64,000 nt of DNA. Origin: Pectobacterium actinidiae. GTDB taxonomy: Bacteria > Pseudomonadota > Gammaproteobacteria > Enterobacterales > Enterobacteriaceae. The translations under genes were made by a program, and so were the position numbers. The stretch covers positions 1,612,001 to 1,676,000 of the forward strand of contig NZ_JRMH01000001.1 of assembly GCF_000803315.1 (NCBI RefSeq), in the 5' to 3' direction. The notes below the pieces were generated by a model. That model saw only the letters and a program-made list of their open reading frames with translations. It searched no databases and was not told where the DNA came from. Position 1 is the stretch's first letter; the number at the start of each line of letters is the position of its first letter. Shown piece by piece: positions 34,751-46,205 of the stretch.

Positions 34751-36223
34751 TTACGCCGAACTTACCACCCGATTACGCCCCTGCTGTTTGGCCTGATAAA
34801 GCGCGATATCGGCGCGGTTAATCAGCATACTCAGTGTCTCGCCCGCCCGATATTCAGCGACACCGCAGCTGGCCGTTACCTTAATGGTTCCTTCACTGTA
34901 GGGAATCTGGGCTATCTCAATACTGTGTCGTAAGGCTTCGGCACGCTGCTGCGCGGCGTTGATATCGCAATCGTCGAGTAGAATAACGAATTCCTCGCCT
35001 CCCCAGCGGCAGGATTGATCGCTGGAGCGGGTTTTAGTCGACAAGATGGCGGAAACCTCTTTTAAAACTAGATCTCCGACGTTGTGGCCGTACTTGTCAT
35101 TAATTTTCTTAAAGTGGTCAATATCAATAAGAATCAGGGAGAGTGATTTGTGCTGGAAGGCACTTTTCGTACCGAGACGGTGGAATAAATAATCAAATGC
35201 CTGACGGTTCATCAGACCCGTTAATTTATCGGTGGTCGCCATCTGTTCCAGACGACGTTGATAGCCGCCAATAGTCAACCACAGCAGGAACAGAAAGAGG
35301 ACGCTGACGAACGTGCTGATACCCAGATTTTTAAGCAGCGTGGTGAACAGGCGTTTTTCACTGGGGTGACTGGTTTGCTCAACCATCAAATACCAGCCGA
35401 ATTCAGGGATTAGCCGGGTGTTGAGGAAGATATGTTTCTCGTTGGACTGATATTCATAAGCACCGCCGGGGGAAGTCAAAATCGTGGTCGCGATCCGGTT
35501 CAATCCCTGCTGTTGTTGAATTTGCAGTGGGCGGGAATAACTTTCTCCATGTAGTGTAATGTTGCCTTCTTTATCAATGAAATAGATTGTCCGGTTATAG
35601 CGCTGTTCGTATTTTTCAATGAGATGTTTAACGCGCTCAACCGGGATGCCTACGCCAGTAATGCCAATAAAATTATCTTCATAATCCATGACTTTGTGGT
35701 TGATGAAAATATCCAGACGCGTGCGGTCTTCAGGGTCGAGGCGGAGATCGATGGCATAAGGCATATTGTCCGATAAGGTTTTGTACTGAAAATACCATTG
35801 GTCGTCTGGGGAATCTTCCGAGACGGTTTTGATAATACGCTGAGGATCGTAGTAGCGTTTGGTTTTATCAGAAATGAAAAACGAAAATACAGTATCGAAA
35901 CGGCGATCGATTTCCCTTAGATAACGGAACATGGCCTGTGGATCGCTTTCGTCTTTCAGTACCCAGTCGCGTAAAAAAGTATCGTGCGCCATCAGCGACG
36001 AAATAAAGATAGGTTTTAACAAATCCTGCTGGATTTCCGAATAAACGTTATCGCTGGTCAGTGGCAGGGTATTTTCTTCGATCTCTTCTTCCAGAGCTTC
36101 TTTAGCCACTTCATAACTGGTCCAGCTAATCACCAGAAAGGCGGCGAGCAGCATGGAGCCGAATATTATGATTGCGCGTGTTTTGTCCAGCCAGCGTGAG
36201 TGATTGATGAATCCAGTCTGCAA
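34751..36223 (-). CDS. Membrane-bound sensor diguanylate cyclase
   Basis: 490 residues. A first membrane helix (about 14–35), a large periplasmic sensor of dCACHE type (about 40–295, with YFQYKTLSDNMPYAIDLRLD and ITGVGIPVERV), a second helix (about 300–320) and a C-terminal GGDEF domain (about 335–490). The catalytic signature GGEEF is intact, and an RxxD inhibitory site (RSSD) lies five residues before it, so product feedback is expected. It makes cyclic di-GMP, which in soft-rot bacteria controls motility and secreted enzymes. Confidence 0.92.
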   Translation of the reverse strand: MQTGFINHSRWLDKTRAIIIFGSMLLAAFLVISWTSYEVAKEALEEEIEENTLPLTSDNVYSEIQQDLLKPIFISSLMAHDTFLRDWVLKDESDPQAMFRYLREIDRRFDTVFSFFISDKTKRYYDPQRIIKTVSEDSPDDQWYFQYKTLSDNMPYAIDLRLDPEDRTRLDIFINHKVMDYEDNFIGITGVGIPVERVKHLIEKYEQRYNRTIYFIDKEGNITLHGESYSRPLQIQQQQGLNRIATTILTSPGGAYEYQSNEKHIFLNTRLIPEFGWYLMVEQTSHPSEKRLFTTLLKNLGISTFVSVLFLFLLWLTIGGYQRRLEQMATTDKLTGLMNRQAFDYLFHRLGTKSAFQHKSLSLILIDIDHFKKINDKYGHNVGDLVLKEVSAILSTKTRSSDQSCRWGGEEFVILLDDCDINAAQQRAEALRHSIEIAQIPYSEGTIKVTASCGVAEYRAGETLSMLINRADIALYQAKQQGRNRVVSSA

Positions 36224-36497
36224 AATAATCTCCCCAGAGAATCATTGATGAGATAACTGAGTAAATCCCTGTGTTCACATAGAAATGGTGATGCAACGTT
36301 TTACTGGAATGACGTTATGGAACAGTGGGTATAGGAATCGCTGACTCGTAGAATTCAGTATAGTGGTTCCCGTGTGGAAGTATTAGCCACAGATTGCCGG
36401 AACGTAATGTTTTGTATTTTATTGTGGGCTTGTTAAAGCTCCCTTGCCGGTTTGATTATCCCTATGGTTAGATTTAATCAATCAATGATGTTGGTGG

Positions 36498-37412
36498 ATG
36501 ACGATGAGCCATTATTCAGCAGCGAAGGAATCAGGCCCAACAGCGCTTTTATTTATTAATAAACATGCGCGTAACGGTGATTCCTCCGCTCGCTATGTGA
36601 AAGAATTATTACAACAAAGCCAGATCAGCATCGTCGAACCGGATGAAAAAGACACGGGGTCGTGCAGCGATATCATACGTGCGTATGCGGATCGGGTGGA
36701 TTTTGTGATTATCGGCGGTGGCGATGGCACGCTGAATGCAGCCGCCCCTGGCCTGGTGGATACGGGATTGCCGTTGGGCGTGCTGCCATTAGGGACGGCG
36801 AATGACTTTGCCCGTACGGTGGGGATCCCCAGAGAAATTCGGCAGGCCGTGCAGGTTATCGCTAACGGGCAGCGGCGCGCCGTTGATTTGGGGGAGGTCA
36901 ACGGGCATCTATTTTTTAACGTTTCCAGTATTGGGTTTTCTGCTGCATTGGCGCGCGGGCTGTCGGCGAAATCCAAGAAACGATGGGGAACATTAGGCTA
37001 TGCGCTGGCGGCCTTTAAGCTCTTGAAACAAAGTCGTCCTTTTCGCGTGGAAATTGAGCATGACGGTATCAAAGAGCGCGTGAGAACGGTACAGGTGTCG
37101 GTGGGAAACGGGCGTTTCTACGGCGGTGGCATGGCGGTAGCGGACAGTGCTGCGCCTGATGATGGTCGACTGGATGTCTATAGCCTGGAGGTTTCTCATT
37201 GGTGGGAAATGGTGGCACTGATTCCTTTTATCCGCAAGGGAACGCATGGTCGCTGGCGCAAAGTCCGCGCTTTTTCCGCCAGAGAACTGACGTTGAGTAC
37301 CTCAAAGCCGCACGACATCAATGCCGACGGCGAGCTGATTGGCAAAACGCCAGCGGTATTCGGGATCAGAGAAAAGGCGATTCAGGTTTTTGCGCCACCG
37401 GTGCCTGATTAA
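36498..37412 (+). CDS. YegS-like lipid (diacylglycerol-type) kinase
   Basis: 304 residues. The kinase core shows the nucleotide motif GGGDGTLN (near 74), LPLGTANDFART (near 96) and later the conserved NGRFYGGGMAVA and APDDGRLDVY. These are typical of YegS/DgkB family lipid kinases. The likely substrate is a membrane lipid, not defined here. A strong bidirectional terminator follows. Confidence 0.88.
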   Translation: MTMSHYSAAKESGPTALLFINKHARNGDSSARYVKELLQQSQISIVEPDEKDTGSCSDIIRAYADRVDFVIIGGGDGTLNAAAPGLVDTGLPLGVLPLGTANDFARTVGIPREIRQAVQVIANGQRRAVDLGEVNGHLFFNVSSIGFSAALARGLSAKSKKRWGTLGYALAAFKLLKQSRPFRVEIEHDGIKERVRTVQVSVGNGRFYGGGMAVADSAAPDDGRLDVYSLEVSHWWEMVALIPFIRKGTHGRWRKVRAFSARELTLSTSKPHDINADGELIGKTPAVFGIREKAIQVFAPPVPD

Positions 37413-37424
37413 AGTTTGAACGCA

Positions 37425-37462
37425 AAACAAACAGGGACACCGCATGGTGTCCCTGTTTGTTT
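37425..37462. terminator. Bidirectional Rho-independent terminator
   Basis: A perfect 17-bp stem (AAACAAACAGGGACACC and complement) around GCAT. A-rich on one side and T-rich on the other, it serves both the lipid kinase and the convergent nitroreductase gene. Confidence 0.9.
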
Positions 37463-37482
37463 ATCAAGAATGAATCAGCGGA

Positions 37483-38082
37483 TTATTTAAATACGCGGAA
37501 ACGCTCTTCAAAGGAAATATAAGTTTTCTCACCAGCGGGTTGCTCGATTGAGCCAAATGGCATTTGAGCACGCAGCTTCCAACTGGCTGGCAGATTCCAC
37601 TGTGCTTTAACATCATCGTCGATCAGGGGATTGTAGTGCTGGAGCGAGGCACCAATTTTTTCCTGCGCCAGCGTAGACCACACGGCAAACTGAGCAATTC
37701 CGGTTGAATGTTCAGACCAGACTGGGAAGTTATCGGCATAAAGCGCGAATTTTTCCTGTAGTGCCTCAATCACGGCGGTGTCTTCAAAGAACAGGACGGT
37801 ACCCGCGCCAGCGGCAAAGGACGCCAGTTTGCTTTCTGTTGGGGCGAAAGCGTCCGCCGGTACAATTTTCTTCAGTTGCTGTTTAACAATATCCCACAGT
37901 TTGTGATGCTGCTCGCCGAACAGAATCACAACGCGTGAGCTTTGTGAATTAAAAGAGGAGGGGCTTTCATTAACGGCTTCGGTAATGAGGGCGGTAACCT
38001 GATCTTCTGATATCGGTAATTTATCGCCGATGGCATAGATTGAACGACGGGCCTTGATTGACTGCAAAAAAGCATTACTCAT
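37483..38082 (-). CDS. Nitroreductase-family protein
   Basis: 199 residues. The N-terminal FMN/phosphate segment IKARRSIYAIGDKLPIS, SPSSFNSQSSRVVILFGEQH and the C-terminal PFGSIEQPAGEKTY match the Frm2/YdgI-like nitroreductase group. Such enzymes reduce nitro or quinone compounds with NAD(P)H in the cytoplasm. Single-gene unit. Confidence 0.88.
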   Translation of the reverse strand: MSNAFLQSIKARRSIYAIGDKLPISEDQVTALITEAVNESPSSFNSQSSRVVILFGEQHHKLWDIVKQQLKKIVPADAFAPTESKLASFAAGAGTVLFFEDTAVIEALQEKFALYADNFPVWSEHSTGIAQFAVWSTLAQEKIGASLQHYNPLIDDDVKAQWNLPASWKLRAQMPFGSIEQPAGEKTYISFEERFRVFK

Positions 38083-38188
38083 GGTGTGTTCCTCAGTTTA
38101 CGTTATAACTTACCTTGATACTGTGTCACTGATGTTCGCCGTATTCAATGGCTTATCGTGCCGGATGCCAATCTTCCCACTTTCTGCT

Positions 38189-38941
38189 TTATCCGCCACA
38201 GATTTCGCAGTGCGGATTTTTCGGCAGCATTATTTCGCGAAATTGCAGCGTCATCGCATCGAACATCAGCAGCCTTCCTGTGGTCAGCCTGCCGTAACCG
38301 GTCAACAGCTTAATGGCTTCCATCGCCTGCAAGCTTCCGATGGTACCTACCAGCGGCGACATCACGCCTGCTTCGACGCAGGTCAGCGCATTGGCACCGA
38401 ACAGACGGCTGAGACAATGATAGCAAGGTTCATCAGACTGATAAGTAAAGACGCTGAGTTGACCTTCCATCCGAATCGCCGCCCCGGAGATCAACGGTTT
38501 CTTGAGCTGAAAGCCAATACGGTTTAGGCGGTTGCGAATGGCAACATTGTCGGTACAGTCCAGCACGGCATCGTGTTGGCTGACCAGCTCGCTCAACGCC
38601 TCGTCATCGAGATCGCCGTCAATCGTATCGAGCGAAAGATGCGGATTCATGTCGGTTAGCGTCAGACGCGCCGATTCAACCTTCGCCATCCCGATACGGG
38701 TATTGCGGTGCAGAACCTGACGTTGCAGGTTAGATAGAGAAACGGTATCAAAATCCAGCAGTGTTAAATGGCCGACGCCCGCCGCGGCAAGATACTGCGC
38801 GGCAGCACAGCCTAGCCCACCGAGCCCGACAATCAGCAGGCGTGAAGCCTTCAGCTTTTCCTGTCCGTCAAAATCAAATCCGCGTAGCACAATCTGTCGA
38901 TTGTAGCGCAGCATCTCTTCATCACTCAGCTCCGGCAGCAT
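38189..38941 (-). CDS. moeB: Molybdopterin-synthase adenylyltransferase MoeB
   Basis: 250 residues, close to E. coli MoeB. The N-terminus ELSDEEMLRYNRQIVLRGFD and nucleotide motif LLIVGLGGLGCAAAQYLAAA are clear. Zinc is held by two CxxC pairs (CYHC and CEIC). It adenylates the C-terminus of MoaD so that sulphur can be transferred for molybdenum-cofactor synthesis. Start at 38,941, two bases after the moeA stop, so the two are an operon; a longer upstream frame overlaps moeA and is unlikely. Confidence 0.95.
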   Translation of the reverse strand: MLPELSDEEMLRYNRQIVLRGFDFDGQEKLKASRLLIVGLGGLGCAAAQYLAAAGVGHLTLLDFDTVSLSNLQRQVLHRNTRIGMAKVESARLTLTDMNPHLSLDTIDGDLDDEALSELVSQHDAVLDCTDNVAIRNRLNRIGFQLKKPLISGAAIRMEGQLSVFTYQSDEPCYHCLSRLFGANALTCVEAGVMSPLVGTIGSLQAMEAIKLLTGYGRLTTGRLLMFDAMTLQFREIMLPKNPHCEICGG

Positions 38942-38943
38942 AC

Positions 38944-40179
38944 TTAGTGTCCCAGCAACGCGTTGAAGGGCTCGATGTCGACCCATTCGCCAGCGGCGAC
39001 GCGACCGCGGTCTTGCTCCAGTACGATGAAGCAGTTACCGAGGCTGAACGAGCTGAAAACGTGTGACCCCTGATGTCCAGTGGTTCTCACTTCCAGTTCA
39101 CCCTGCGCGTTACGGCTGAAAATGCCGCGCTGGAAATCGGTACGCCCCGGTGTCTTTTTCAGTGTGCTGGTAGTTTTGACGCGAACACGCGGCGGCAGTC
39201 GCCATTGTGTATAGCCAGACAGACGGGCCAACAGTGGCTGAACCAGTTGATAGAACGTCAGCGCAGCAGAAACCGGATTCCCCGGCAGGCCGCAGAACCA
39301 GGCGTGTTGCAACTTGCCAAAGGCGAAGGGTTTACCGGGTTTAATCGCCAGCTTCCAGAAATGGATATCACCCAACTCATCCAGCATTTGCTTGGTGTAA
39401 TCCGCTTCACCAACGGAAACGCCACCGCTGCTAATCACCAAATCGGCAAGCCGGTCAGCCTCGTGGAATACAGCGCGCAGCGCGGCCGGATCGTCACGGA
39501 CAATCCCCAGGTCGTGCACCTCGCAGCCCAGCTGTTCCAGCATCAAACGGACGGCGAAACGGTTGGTGTCATAAATCTGACCGTCTGCCAGCGGTTCGCC
39601 GACGGGTTGCAGCTCATCACCGGTTGAAAACACCACAACTTTCAGGCGGCGCACCACGTCAATCTGCGCAATTCCCAGTGACGCCAGCAGCGGCAGCTCG
39701 GCTACGCCCAGCTTGGTGCCTGCGGGTAGCACGCTGGCTCCCGCCTGAATATCTTCTCCCGCCAGACGAATATTCTGGCCGGGTTTTACCTCATGGGGAA
39801 AGCGAATACCGTCCTCGCTGACGTCAGCTTCTTCCTGCATGATCACCGCATCAGCGCCAGTGGGAATCGGCGCGCCGGTCATGATGCGAATGCAGGTTCC
39901 GGCAGGCCATTCGCCGGTAAAGGGGGCGCCAGCGAAGGCTTTTCCAGCCAGCGGGAGCGGTGAGGCAGCGGATAAATCGGCGCAGCGTACGGCATAGCCA
40001 TCCATCGCGGAATTGGCGAAAGGCGGGACGTTAATCGGAGAGGCAATCGCATGGGCGCTGATCCGTCCTGCGGCGTCGAACAGGGATACGCGCTCTGTCT
40101 CGGTAAGGGAAGGAACCTGAGAAAACATGTTTTCCAGAGCGTGTTCAAGAGTCAGTAAACCTGCGTTAACGCTTTCCAT
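38944..40179 (-). CDS. moeA: Molybdopterin molybdenumtransferase MoeA
   Basis: 411 residues, the E. coli length. Key motifs: [14 protein letters not shown] (near 53), [20 protein letters not shown] (near 105), FSTGDEL and [14 protein letters not shown], then KPGKPFAFG and [14 protein letters not shown]. It inserts molybdate into adenylated molybdopterin. Start [12 protein letters not shown] at 40,179, preceded by GGAG; the frame extends further upstream without a ribosome site. First gene of moeA-moeB. Confidence 0.95.
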   Translation of the reverse strand: MESVNAGLLTLEHALENMFSQVPSLTETERVSLFDAAGRISAHAIASPINVPPFANSAMDGYAVRCADLSAASPLPLAGKAFAGAPFTGEWPAGTCIRIMTGAPIPTGADAVIMQEEADVSEDGIRFPHEVKPGQNIRLAGEDIQAGASVLPAGTKLGVAELPLLASLGIAQIDVVRRLKVVVFSTGDELQPVGEPLADGQIYDTNRFAVRLMLEQLGCEVHDLGIVRDDPAALRAVFHEADRLADLVISSGGVSVGEADYTKQMLDELGDIHFWKLAIKPGKPFAFGKLQHAWFCGLPGNPVSAALTFYQLVQPLLARLSGYTQWRLPPRVRVKTTSTLKKTPGRTDFQRGIFSRNAQGELEVRTTGHQGSHVFSSFSLGNCFIVLEQDRGRVAAGEWVDIEPFNALLGH

Positions 40180-40761
40180 CTTCACTCCACAGTGTGTTTC
40201 ATCAATACGACTAATTTTATTAATATGACTTATTTCATCAGTAAGCATCGTGTTCCGGCAATGCGTCATTCATGGGCGAAAACCCGTTTCCTATGCCAAT
40301 ATTAATTATGTCAGAGTTCGTCACGGGGGTGAATGTATGCAGGTCAAGGAACACGGCTTTTATACCCGTCATACTTGCGCTCACGCACCCGAATCATTTA
40401 CCTGAGTAAGATCATCGGGACGCCTTCTCTTGCCGCCTGCCTGAAACTCGGATTATTTAGGGTATAGCGCATGAATTCTTGTTAGGCACGGAGCGGCAGG
40501 GTCATGGCGTAAAACCGCGGCCTTCTGCCCACACGTTGAACCATTTCGGGCAAACGTGAGCGGATTTGCAGGACATATTGCCCCTGATTACGTGTCTTTA
40601 TGGCAATTAACTTAATGTTATAAAAGAAATTTTTCACCGTGCCGATTTCAGTTTCCGCTTTACATCATACTTTGCGCTAAATATAGTCGAAAATCGCTGA
40701 TAATTTGTCCCTGACCGCGTTGCGCTGATTCCAGCCGCATTTATATGGAGATTCGCCGTTC
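40180..40761. other. Divergent intergenic region between moeA and gsiA
   Basis: About 580 bases without a gene. It contains a dispersed repeat (40,361–40,466) and the promoters of moeA and gsiA. In E. coli the isoaspartyl peptidase gene iaaA lies here, before gsiA; no trace of it is visible. Confidence 0.6.
40361..40466. repeat. Dispersed structured repeat, copy 1
   Basis: Begins ATACCCGTCATACTT and ends ATTATTTAGGGTAT, so its tips are inverted (ATACCC/GGGTAT). Inside, CCCGAATCA…CTGAGTAAG…TCATCGGG forms a hairpin. A longer copy lies at 51,504–51,628; this one lacks about 19 bases of the left arm. Confidence 0.78.
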
Positions 40762-42663
40762 ATGTCGCCCAAACAGGATCATTTTGCCTCGCTGTCTTCC
40801 CCTGTTCCGGGGCTGGTTTTGCCTGAAAAACGGGTGGTAGAGGTGCGCAACCTGAGTGTCTATTTCGAGCAGCAGGGGCAGCGCACCGACGCGGTGCGTA
40901 ATTTGACGTTCTCTGTCGATCGGGGAGAAACGCTGGCTATCGTCGGGGAGTCGGGATCGGGCAAGTCGGTCACGTCGCTGGCGCTGATGCGTTTGGTTGA
41001 GCATGCGGGCGGTGTGATTCGCCAAGGAGACCTGCTATTCCGTCGCCGTGATGGGCATGTGCTGGATCTTCGCGGTGCCCGTCAACGGGTGATGCGCACG
41101 TTACGTGGTGCGGATCTGGCGATGATTTTCCAGGAGCCGATGACGTCGCTGAATCCGGTTTTTCCCGTCGGCGAACAGATCGCCGAGTCGATTCGTTTGC
41201 ATCAGGGGATGGACAGGCGCGCTGCGCGGGCAGAAACCTTGCGCATGCTGGATTTGGTAAGAATACCGGAAGCACGCAACGTGCTGGATCGTTATCCTCA
41301 CCAGCTTTCTGGCGGCATGCGCCAGCGGGTGATGATTGCGATGGCGCTCTCCTGCAAGCCCTCGCTGCTGATTGCCGATGAGCCGACCACCGCGCTGGAT
41401 GTCACCATTCAGGCGCAAATTCTGCAACTTATCCGCGTGCTGCAACGTGAAATGGACATGGCCGTCATTTTCATTACCCATGACATGGGGGTAGTGGCGG
41501 AAATGGCCGATCGCGTATTGGTGATGCACCGTGGAGAGTGCGTTGAAGCGGGGAGCGTTGGGCAGATCTACACGGCACCCCAGCACTCGTATACGCAGGG
41601 GCTGCTGGCCGCGGTACCGGCGTTAGGGTCTATGCGCGGCCAACCTTTCCCAGAGAAATTTCCACTGCTGGATCAAAACGCGCGGCGTATTGCGGACAAC
41701 GTACCGCAGGATACCGTTCCCGCACACGCGGATCCGATCTTGCGGGTGAGTAATTTGGTTACACGTTTTCCTATTCGCAGCGGTTTATTGAACCGCGTAA
41801 CCAGACAGGTGCATGCGGTGGAAAACGTCAGCTTCGATCTCTGGCCGGGTGAAACGCTTTCACTGGTTGGCGAATCGGGATGCGGCAAGTCCACCACCAG
41901 CCGTGCATTGCTCCAGTTGGTTGAAAGTCAGCGGGGCGAGATTACCTTTAACGGTCAGCGAATTCATCAACTGAAAGGTGTCGCATTACAGCACCTGCGG
42001 CGTGATATCCAACTGATTTTTCAGGATCCCTATGCATCGCTGGATCCTCGTCTGACCGTTGGGTTCTCGATTATGGAACCGTTGCTAGTGCACAACATTT
42101 GTCGCCGACAGGAGGCAGAAAAGCGTGTTGAGTGGCTGTTGTCGCGCGTAGGGCTGGAGCCCGAGCACGCCAGGCGCTACCCGCATGAGTTTTCCGGCGG
42201 CCAGCGGCAGCGCGTTTGCATCGCCAGAGCCCTGGCGCTAAATCCTAAAGTGGTGATTGCGGATGAAGCCGTATCTGCGTTGGACGTGTCGATTCAGGCA
42301 CAAATCATCAACCTGATGCTGGAATTGCAACGTGAATTCGGCATCGCGTTTTTGTTTATTTCACATGATATGGCGGTGGTTGAGCGTATTAGCCATCGTG
42401 TGGCGGTGATGTACATGGGGCAGATTGTCGAGATTGGTTCACGGCAAGATGTATTCGAACGACCTCGGCACCCTTATACCCGCAAGCTGATGTCGGCAGT
42501 ACCGGTTGCCGATCCCTCACGCCGCCAGCGTGAGCAGGTACTGCTGGTTGATGAAATACCCAGCCCGATTCGGGCGCTTGGCGACGAGCCGACCACGGCG
42601 CCTCTGGTTCAGGTCGGTGAGCGGCACTTTGTTGCTCACCATCCAATAGCCGGCGCGTATTGA
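40762..42663 (+). CDS. gsiA: Glutathione ABC importer, ATP-binding protein GsiA
   Basis: 633 residues with two complete ABC domains. Walker A motifs GESGSGKS (near 66) and GESGCGKS (near 373), signatures LSGGMRQRV and FSGGQRQRV, and oligopeptide-binding C-terminal extensions. It powers uptake of glutathione and similar peptides through GsiC and GsiD. First gene of gsiABCD, with 25–90 base gaps. Confidence 0.93.
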   Translation: MSPKQDHFASLSSPVPGLVLPEKRVVEVRNLSVYFEQQGQRTDAVRNLTFSVDRGETLAIVGESGSGKSVTSLALMRLVEHAGGVIRQGDLLFRRRDGHVLDLRGARQRVMRTLRGADLAMIFQEPMTSLNPVFPVGEQIAESIRLHQGMDRRAARAETLRMLDLVRIPEARNVLDRYPHQLSGGMRQRVMIAMALSCKPSLLIADEPTTALDVTIQAQILQLIRVLQREMDMAVIFITHDMGVVAEMADRVLVMHRGECVEAGSVGQIYTAPQHSYTQGLLAAVPALGSMRGQPFPEKFPLLDQNARRIADNVPQDTVPAHADPILRVSNLVTRFPIRSGLLNRVTRQVHAVENVSFDLWPGETLSLVGESGCGKSTTSRALLQLVESQRGEITFNGQRIHQLKGVALQHLRRDIQLIFQDPYASLDPRLTVGFSIMEPLLVHNICRRQEAEKRVEWLLSRVGLEPEHARRYPHEFSGGQRQRVCIARALALNPKVVIADEAVSALDVSIQAQIINLMLELQREFGIAFLFISHDMAVVERISHRVAVMYMGQIVEIGSRQDVFERPRHPYTRKLMSAVPVADPSRRQREQVLLVDEIPSPIRALGDEPTTAPLVQVGERHFVAHHPIAGAY

Positions 42664-42688
42664 CAGGGATTCACAAGGAGAACGTAGC

Positions 42689-44233
42689 ATGAGCGTAATG
42701 ACGATAAAGCGGCGCTGGTTAGTGGCCGCAGGGGTAACCGCAGCGATGGCGGCGTCACCCGTCTGGGCAGCCAAAGATGCGGTGATCGCCGTGGGGTCCA
42801 CGTTTACCAGCCTGGATCCGTATGATGCCAACGATTCGCTATCGCAGACGGTGGCGAAGTCATTCTATCAGGGACTCTTTGGCTTCGATAAAGACATGAA
42901 GCTGGTGAACGTACTGGCGGACAGCTATGACACCAGCCCAGATGGCCTGACGTATACCGTCAAGCTGCACCCCGGTGTCAAATTTCACGATGGCTCGGCG
43001 TTTAACGCCGCCGCAGTGAAAGTGAATCTGGATCGCGCCAGTAATCCTGACAATCGCCTGAAGCGATATAACCTGTTCAAGATGATCGACAAAACCGAGG
43101 CGGTTGACGATCTGACGGTGAAAATCACGCTGAAGACGCCGTTTTCAGCCTTCGTTAATAATCTGGCGCATCCAGCGGCGGTGATGATCTCTCCGGCGGC
43201 ATTAAAGCAGTACGGTAAGGACATTGGTTTTCATCCGGTAGGCACCGGCCCGTATCGCTTTGTGGCCTGGAATCAGACCGACTTTGTCAAAGTCGAGAAA
43301 TTCAGCGGCTACTGGAAGGCGGGATTGCCGAAACTGGACAGCATTACCTGGCGGCCGGTGGTGGATAACAATACGCGTGCGGCGCTGTTGCAAACGGGTG
43401 AAGCGCAGTTTGCTTACCCGATACCGTTCGAGCAGGCCAAGGTACTGGAGAAGAATGACAAGCTGGCGCTGGTGGCGTCGCCCTCGATTCTGCATCGCTA
43501 CATCAGCATGAATGTCACGCAGAAACCGTTTGATAACCCGAAAGTACGCGAGGCGTTGAACTACGCGATCAACAAAGAAGCGCTGATTAAAGTGGCGTTC
43601 TCCGGCTATGCGACGCCAGCCGAAGGGCCACTGCCGAGCAGCATTGATTACTCGGTAAAATATCACCCGTGGCCTTACGATCCGGCCAAAGCGCGTGAGT
43701 TGCTGAAAGAAGCAGGCTACCCGAACGGCTTCACTACCACGCTCTGGTCGTCACATAATCACAGTACGGCACAGAAAGTCTTGCAGTTCACGCAGCAACA
43801 GTTGGCACAGGTTGGCGTGAAGGTGCAGGTGACCGCGATGGATGCGGGGCAACGTGCCGCTGAAGTAGAAGGTAAGGGCGTGAAGGAAACGGGCGTTCGC
43901 CTGTTCTACACCGGCTGGTCAGCCTCGACGGGGGAAGCGGACTGGGCACTGTCGCCGCTGTTTGCCACGGCTTCCTGGCCACCGGCGCAATTCAACACGG
44001 CCTTTTACAGTAATCCACAGGTGGATGCGGATCTGGCGAATGCGCTGAAAACGACGGATCGGACGGAAAAACAGAAACTGTACAAAGATGCGCAGGACAA
44101 AATCTGGGCGGATGCGCCGTGGATCTTCCTGGCGACAGAGCGTTTGGTGTCGGCGAATAGCAAAAAACTGACCGGATTCTACGTGATGCCGGATACCTTG
44201 TTCAGTTTTGAAGAAGCCGACCTGAAGGAATAA
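42689..44233 (+). CDS. gsiB: Glutathione-binding periplasmic protein GsiB
   Basis: 514 residues. Signal peptide ([17 protein letters not shown]) followed by an SBP_bac_5 fold: [63 protein letters not shown] and the C-terminal [20 protein letters not shown]. It delivers peptide to the GsiCD permease. GGAG precedes the start. Confidence 0.93.
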   Translation: MSVMTIKRRWLVAAGVTAAMAASPVWAAKDAVIAVGSTFTSLDPYDANDSLSQTVAKSFYQGLFGFDKDMKLVNVLADSYDTSPDGLTYTVKLHPGVKFHDGSAFNAAAVKVNLDRASNPDNRLKRYNLFKMIDKTEAVDDLTVKITLKTPFSAFVNNLAHPAAVMISPAALKQYGKDIGFHPVGTGPYRFVAWNQTDFVKVEKFSGYWKAGLPKLDSITWRPVVDNNTRAALLQTGEAQFAYPIPFEQAKVLEKNDKLALVASPSILHRYISMNVTQKPFDNPKVREALNYAINKEALIKVAFSGYATPAEGPLPSSIDYSVKYHPWPYDPAKARELLKEAGYPNGFTTTLWSSHNHSTAQKVLQFTQQQLAQVGVKVQVTAMDAGQRAAEVEGKGVKETGVRLFYTGWSASTGEADWALSPLFATASWPPAQFNTAFYSNPQVDADLANALKTTDRTEKQKLYKDAQDKIWADAPWIFLATERLVSANSKKLTGFYVMPDTLFSFEEADLKE

Positions 44234-44322
44234 CTCACCGTAAAAGCATGACCAGGGAGTCGGCTGTGGTCAACACACGTTCACTCATTGGGAGTCCGAC
44301 GCATGTCTGTGGAAAACCGTTC

Positions 44323-45243
44323 ATGCTGAATTATTTTATTAAACGACTACTGGGACTGATCCCCACGCTGCTGATTGTGATGGTGCTGGTGTTCCTGTTC
44401 GTTCATCTGCTACCCGGCGATCCGGCGCGTTTAGCCGCCGGGCGGGAAGCGGATGCTGCCGTTATCGAGATGGTTCGGCAGGATTTGGGGTTGGATAAAC
44501 CGCTACCACACCAGTTCTGGCATTTCTTTACCAATATCCTGCAAGGGGATTTTGGTACGTCGATCGTATCGAAACGCCCCGTCACTGAAGAGATCGCCAT
44601 GCGCTTTATGCCGACGTTTTGGCTGACGGTGTGCAGCATGGTGTGGGCTGTGATGTTTGGCATGGCGATAGGCATCGTGTCCGCCGTGTGGCGCAACGGC
44701 TGGCCGGACAGAATCGGGATGACGCTGGCGGTCTCCGGTCTCTCTTTCCCTGCGTTTGCACTCGGCATGCTGTTAATGCAGGTTTTTTCCGTCGAACTGG
44801 GGTGGCTGCCGACGGTGGGGGCGGACACCTGGCTGCACTACATTTTGCCCTCTCTGACGCTGGGGGCGGCGGTGGCGGCGGTGATGGCGCGTTTTACTCG
44901 TGCGTCGTTTGTCGATGTCTTGCAGGAAGATTATATGCGTACGGCGCGAGCAAAAGGCGTACGCGAATCGCTGGTGGTGGTGAAGCACGGGCTGCGCAAT
45001 GCGCTGATTCCGGTGGTTACAATGATGGGGCTGCAATTTGGTTTCTTGCTCGGTGGCTCCATCGTTGTGGAGAAGGTCTTCAACTGGCCGGGGCTAGGTC
45101 GGCTGCTGGTGGATGCGGTGGAGATGCGCGACTATCCGGTGATTCAGGCGGAGGTACTGCTGTTCTCACTGGAGTTTATTCTGATCAATCTTTTGGTGGA
45201 TATGCTGTATGCCGCGATTAATCCAGCCATTCGTTATAAATAA
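44323..45243 (+). CDS. gsiC: Glutathione ABC importer, permease GsiC
   Basis: 306 residues, as in E. coli. Six membrane helices, the dipeptide-permease N-terminus [20 protein letters not shown] and the coupling (EAA) loop [20 protein letters not shown]. The start at 44,323 matches the family; a longer frame begins at 44,248. Confidence 0.93.
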   Translation: MLNYFIKRLLGLIPTLLIVMVLVFLFVHLLPGDPARLAAGREADAAVIEMVRQDLGLDKPLPHQFWHFFTNILQGDFGTSIVSKRPVTEEIAMRFMPTFWLTVCSMVWAVMFGMAIGIVSAVWRNGWPDRIGMTLAVSGLSFPAFALGMLLMQVFSVELGWLPTVGADTWLHYILPSLTLGAAVAAVMARFTRASFVDVLQEDYMRTARAKGVRESLVVVKHGLRNALIPVVTMMGLQFGFLLGGSIVVEKVFNWPGLGRLLVDAVEMRDYPVIQAEVLLFSLEFILINLLVDMLYAAINPAIRYK

Positions 45244-45252
45244 GGAAAGGGA

Positions 45253-46158
45253 ATGAGACACTGGCGACGTAAAGCTATGCTGGCGACGCTCCCTGTCATT
45301 AGGGATAAACCTGTTCGCACGCCGTGGCGTGAATTCTGGCGGCGTTTTCTTCGGCAGCACGTTGCAGTCGCCGCTGGCATGTTTGTACTGCTGCTGATTG
45401 TGGTCGCGTTTCTGGCACCGTATCTGATGCCTTATGATGCCGAGAACTACTTCGATTATGAACGCCTGAATGAAGGCCCGTCGGCGGCACACTGGCTGGG
45501 CGTGGATTCATTAGGACGTGATATTTTCAGCCGGATCCTGATGGGAACGCGCATTTCTCTGGCGGCGGGGATTCTCTCAGTGCTGGTCGGGATGATTATC
45601 GGCACGACACTCGGTCTGGTGGCGGGCTACTACGGAGGGTGGGCGGACAGAATCATCATGCGCCTATCCGATGTGCTGTTTGCCTTCCCTGGTATTCTGC
45701 TGGCGATTGCTGTTGTGGCGATTATGGGGAGTGGGATGGCGAACGTGATTGTCGCTGTCGCAATCTTCAGCATCCCGGCTTTCGCCCGTCTGGTGCGGGG
45801 GAATACGCTGGTGCTGAAGCAGCTTACCTACATCGAATCGGCTCGCAGCATTGGTGCCAGTGACGGGACAATCCTTTTTCGACATATCCTGCCGGGCTCG
45901 GTATCTTCCATCGTGGTGTTTTTCTCGATGCGTATTGGCATGTCGATCATCACCGCAGCCAGCCTGTCATTCTTAGGGCTTGGCGCACAGCCGCCGATGC
46001 CGGAGTGGGGAGCGATGCTGAACGAAGCGCGGTCGGATATGGTGATTGCCCCGCACGTCGCGATCTTCCCCAGTTTGGCGATCTTTCTGACGGTTTTGGC
46101 GTTTAATTTATTAGGTGACGGCCTGCGCGATGCACTCGACCCGAAATTGAAAAGCTGA
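45253..46158 (+). CDS. gsiD: Glutathione ABC importer, permease GsiD
   Basis: 301 residues. N-terminal OppC-type extension ([20 protein letters not shown]), [20 protein letters not shown] and the coupling loop [19 protein letters not shown]. Partner of GsiC, nine bases after its stop. A terminator follows. Confidence 0.93.
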   Translation: MRHWRRKAMLATLPVIRDKPVRTPWREFWRRFLRQHVAVAAGMFVLLLIVVAFLAPYLMPYDAENYFDYERLNEGPSAAHWLGVDSLGRDIFSRILMGTRISLAAGILSVLVGMIIGTTLGLVAGYYGGWADRIIMRLSDVLFAFPGILLAIAVVAIMGSGMANVIVAVAIFSIPAFARLVRGNTLVLKQLTYIESARSIGASDGTILFRHILPGSVSSIVVFFSMRIGMSIITAASLSFLGLGAQPPMPEWGAMLNEARSDMVIAPHVAIFPSLAIFLTVLAFNLLGDGLRDALDPKLKS

Positions 46159-46160
46159 AT

Positions 46161-46192
46161 AAAAAAAGCGCGACACAAGTGCCGCGCTTTTT
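46161..46192. terminator. Bidirectional terminator between gsiD and maeA
   Basis: AAAAAGCGCG and CGCGCTTTTT pair across a ten-base loop, with A- and T-runs outside. It ends both convergent transcripts. Confidence 0.88.
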
Positions 46193-46205
46193 AGCAGTAA
46201 GGCAG

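Noticed and set aside
44619..45221. 200-codon frame inside gsiC
   Set aside because: Off-frame shadow of gsiC, which has correct length and permease motifs.
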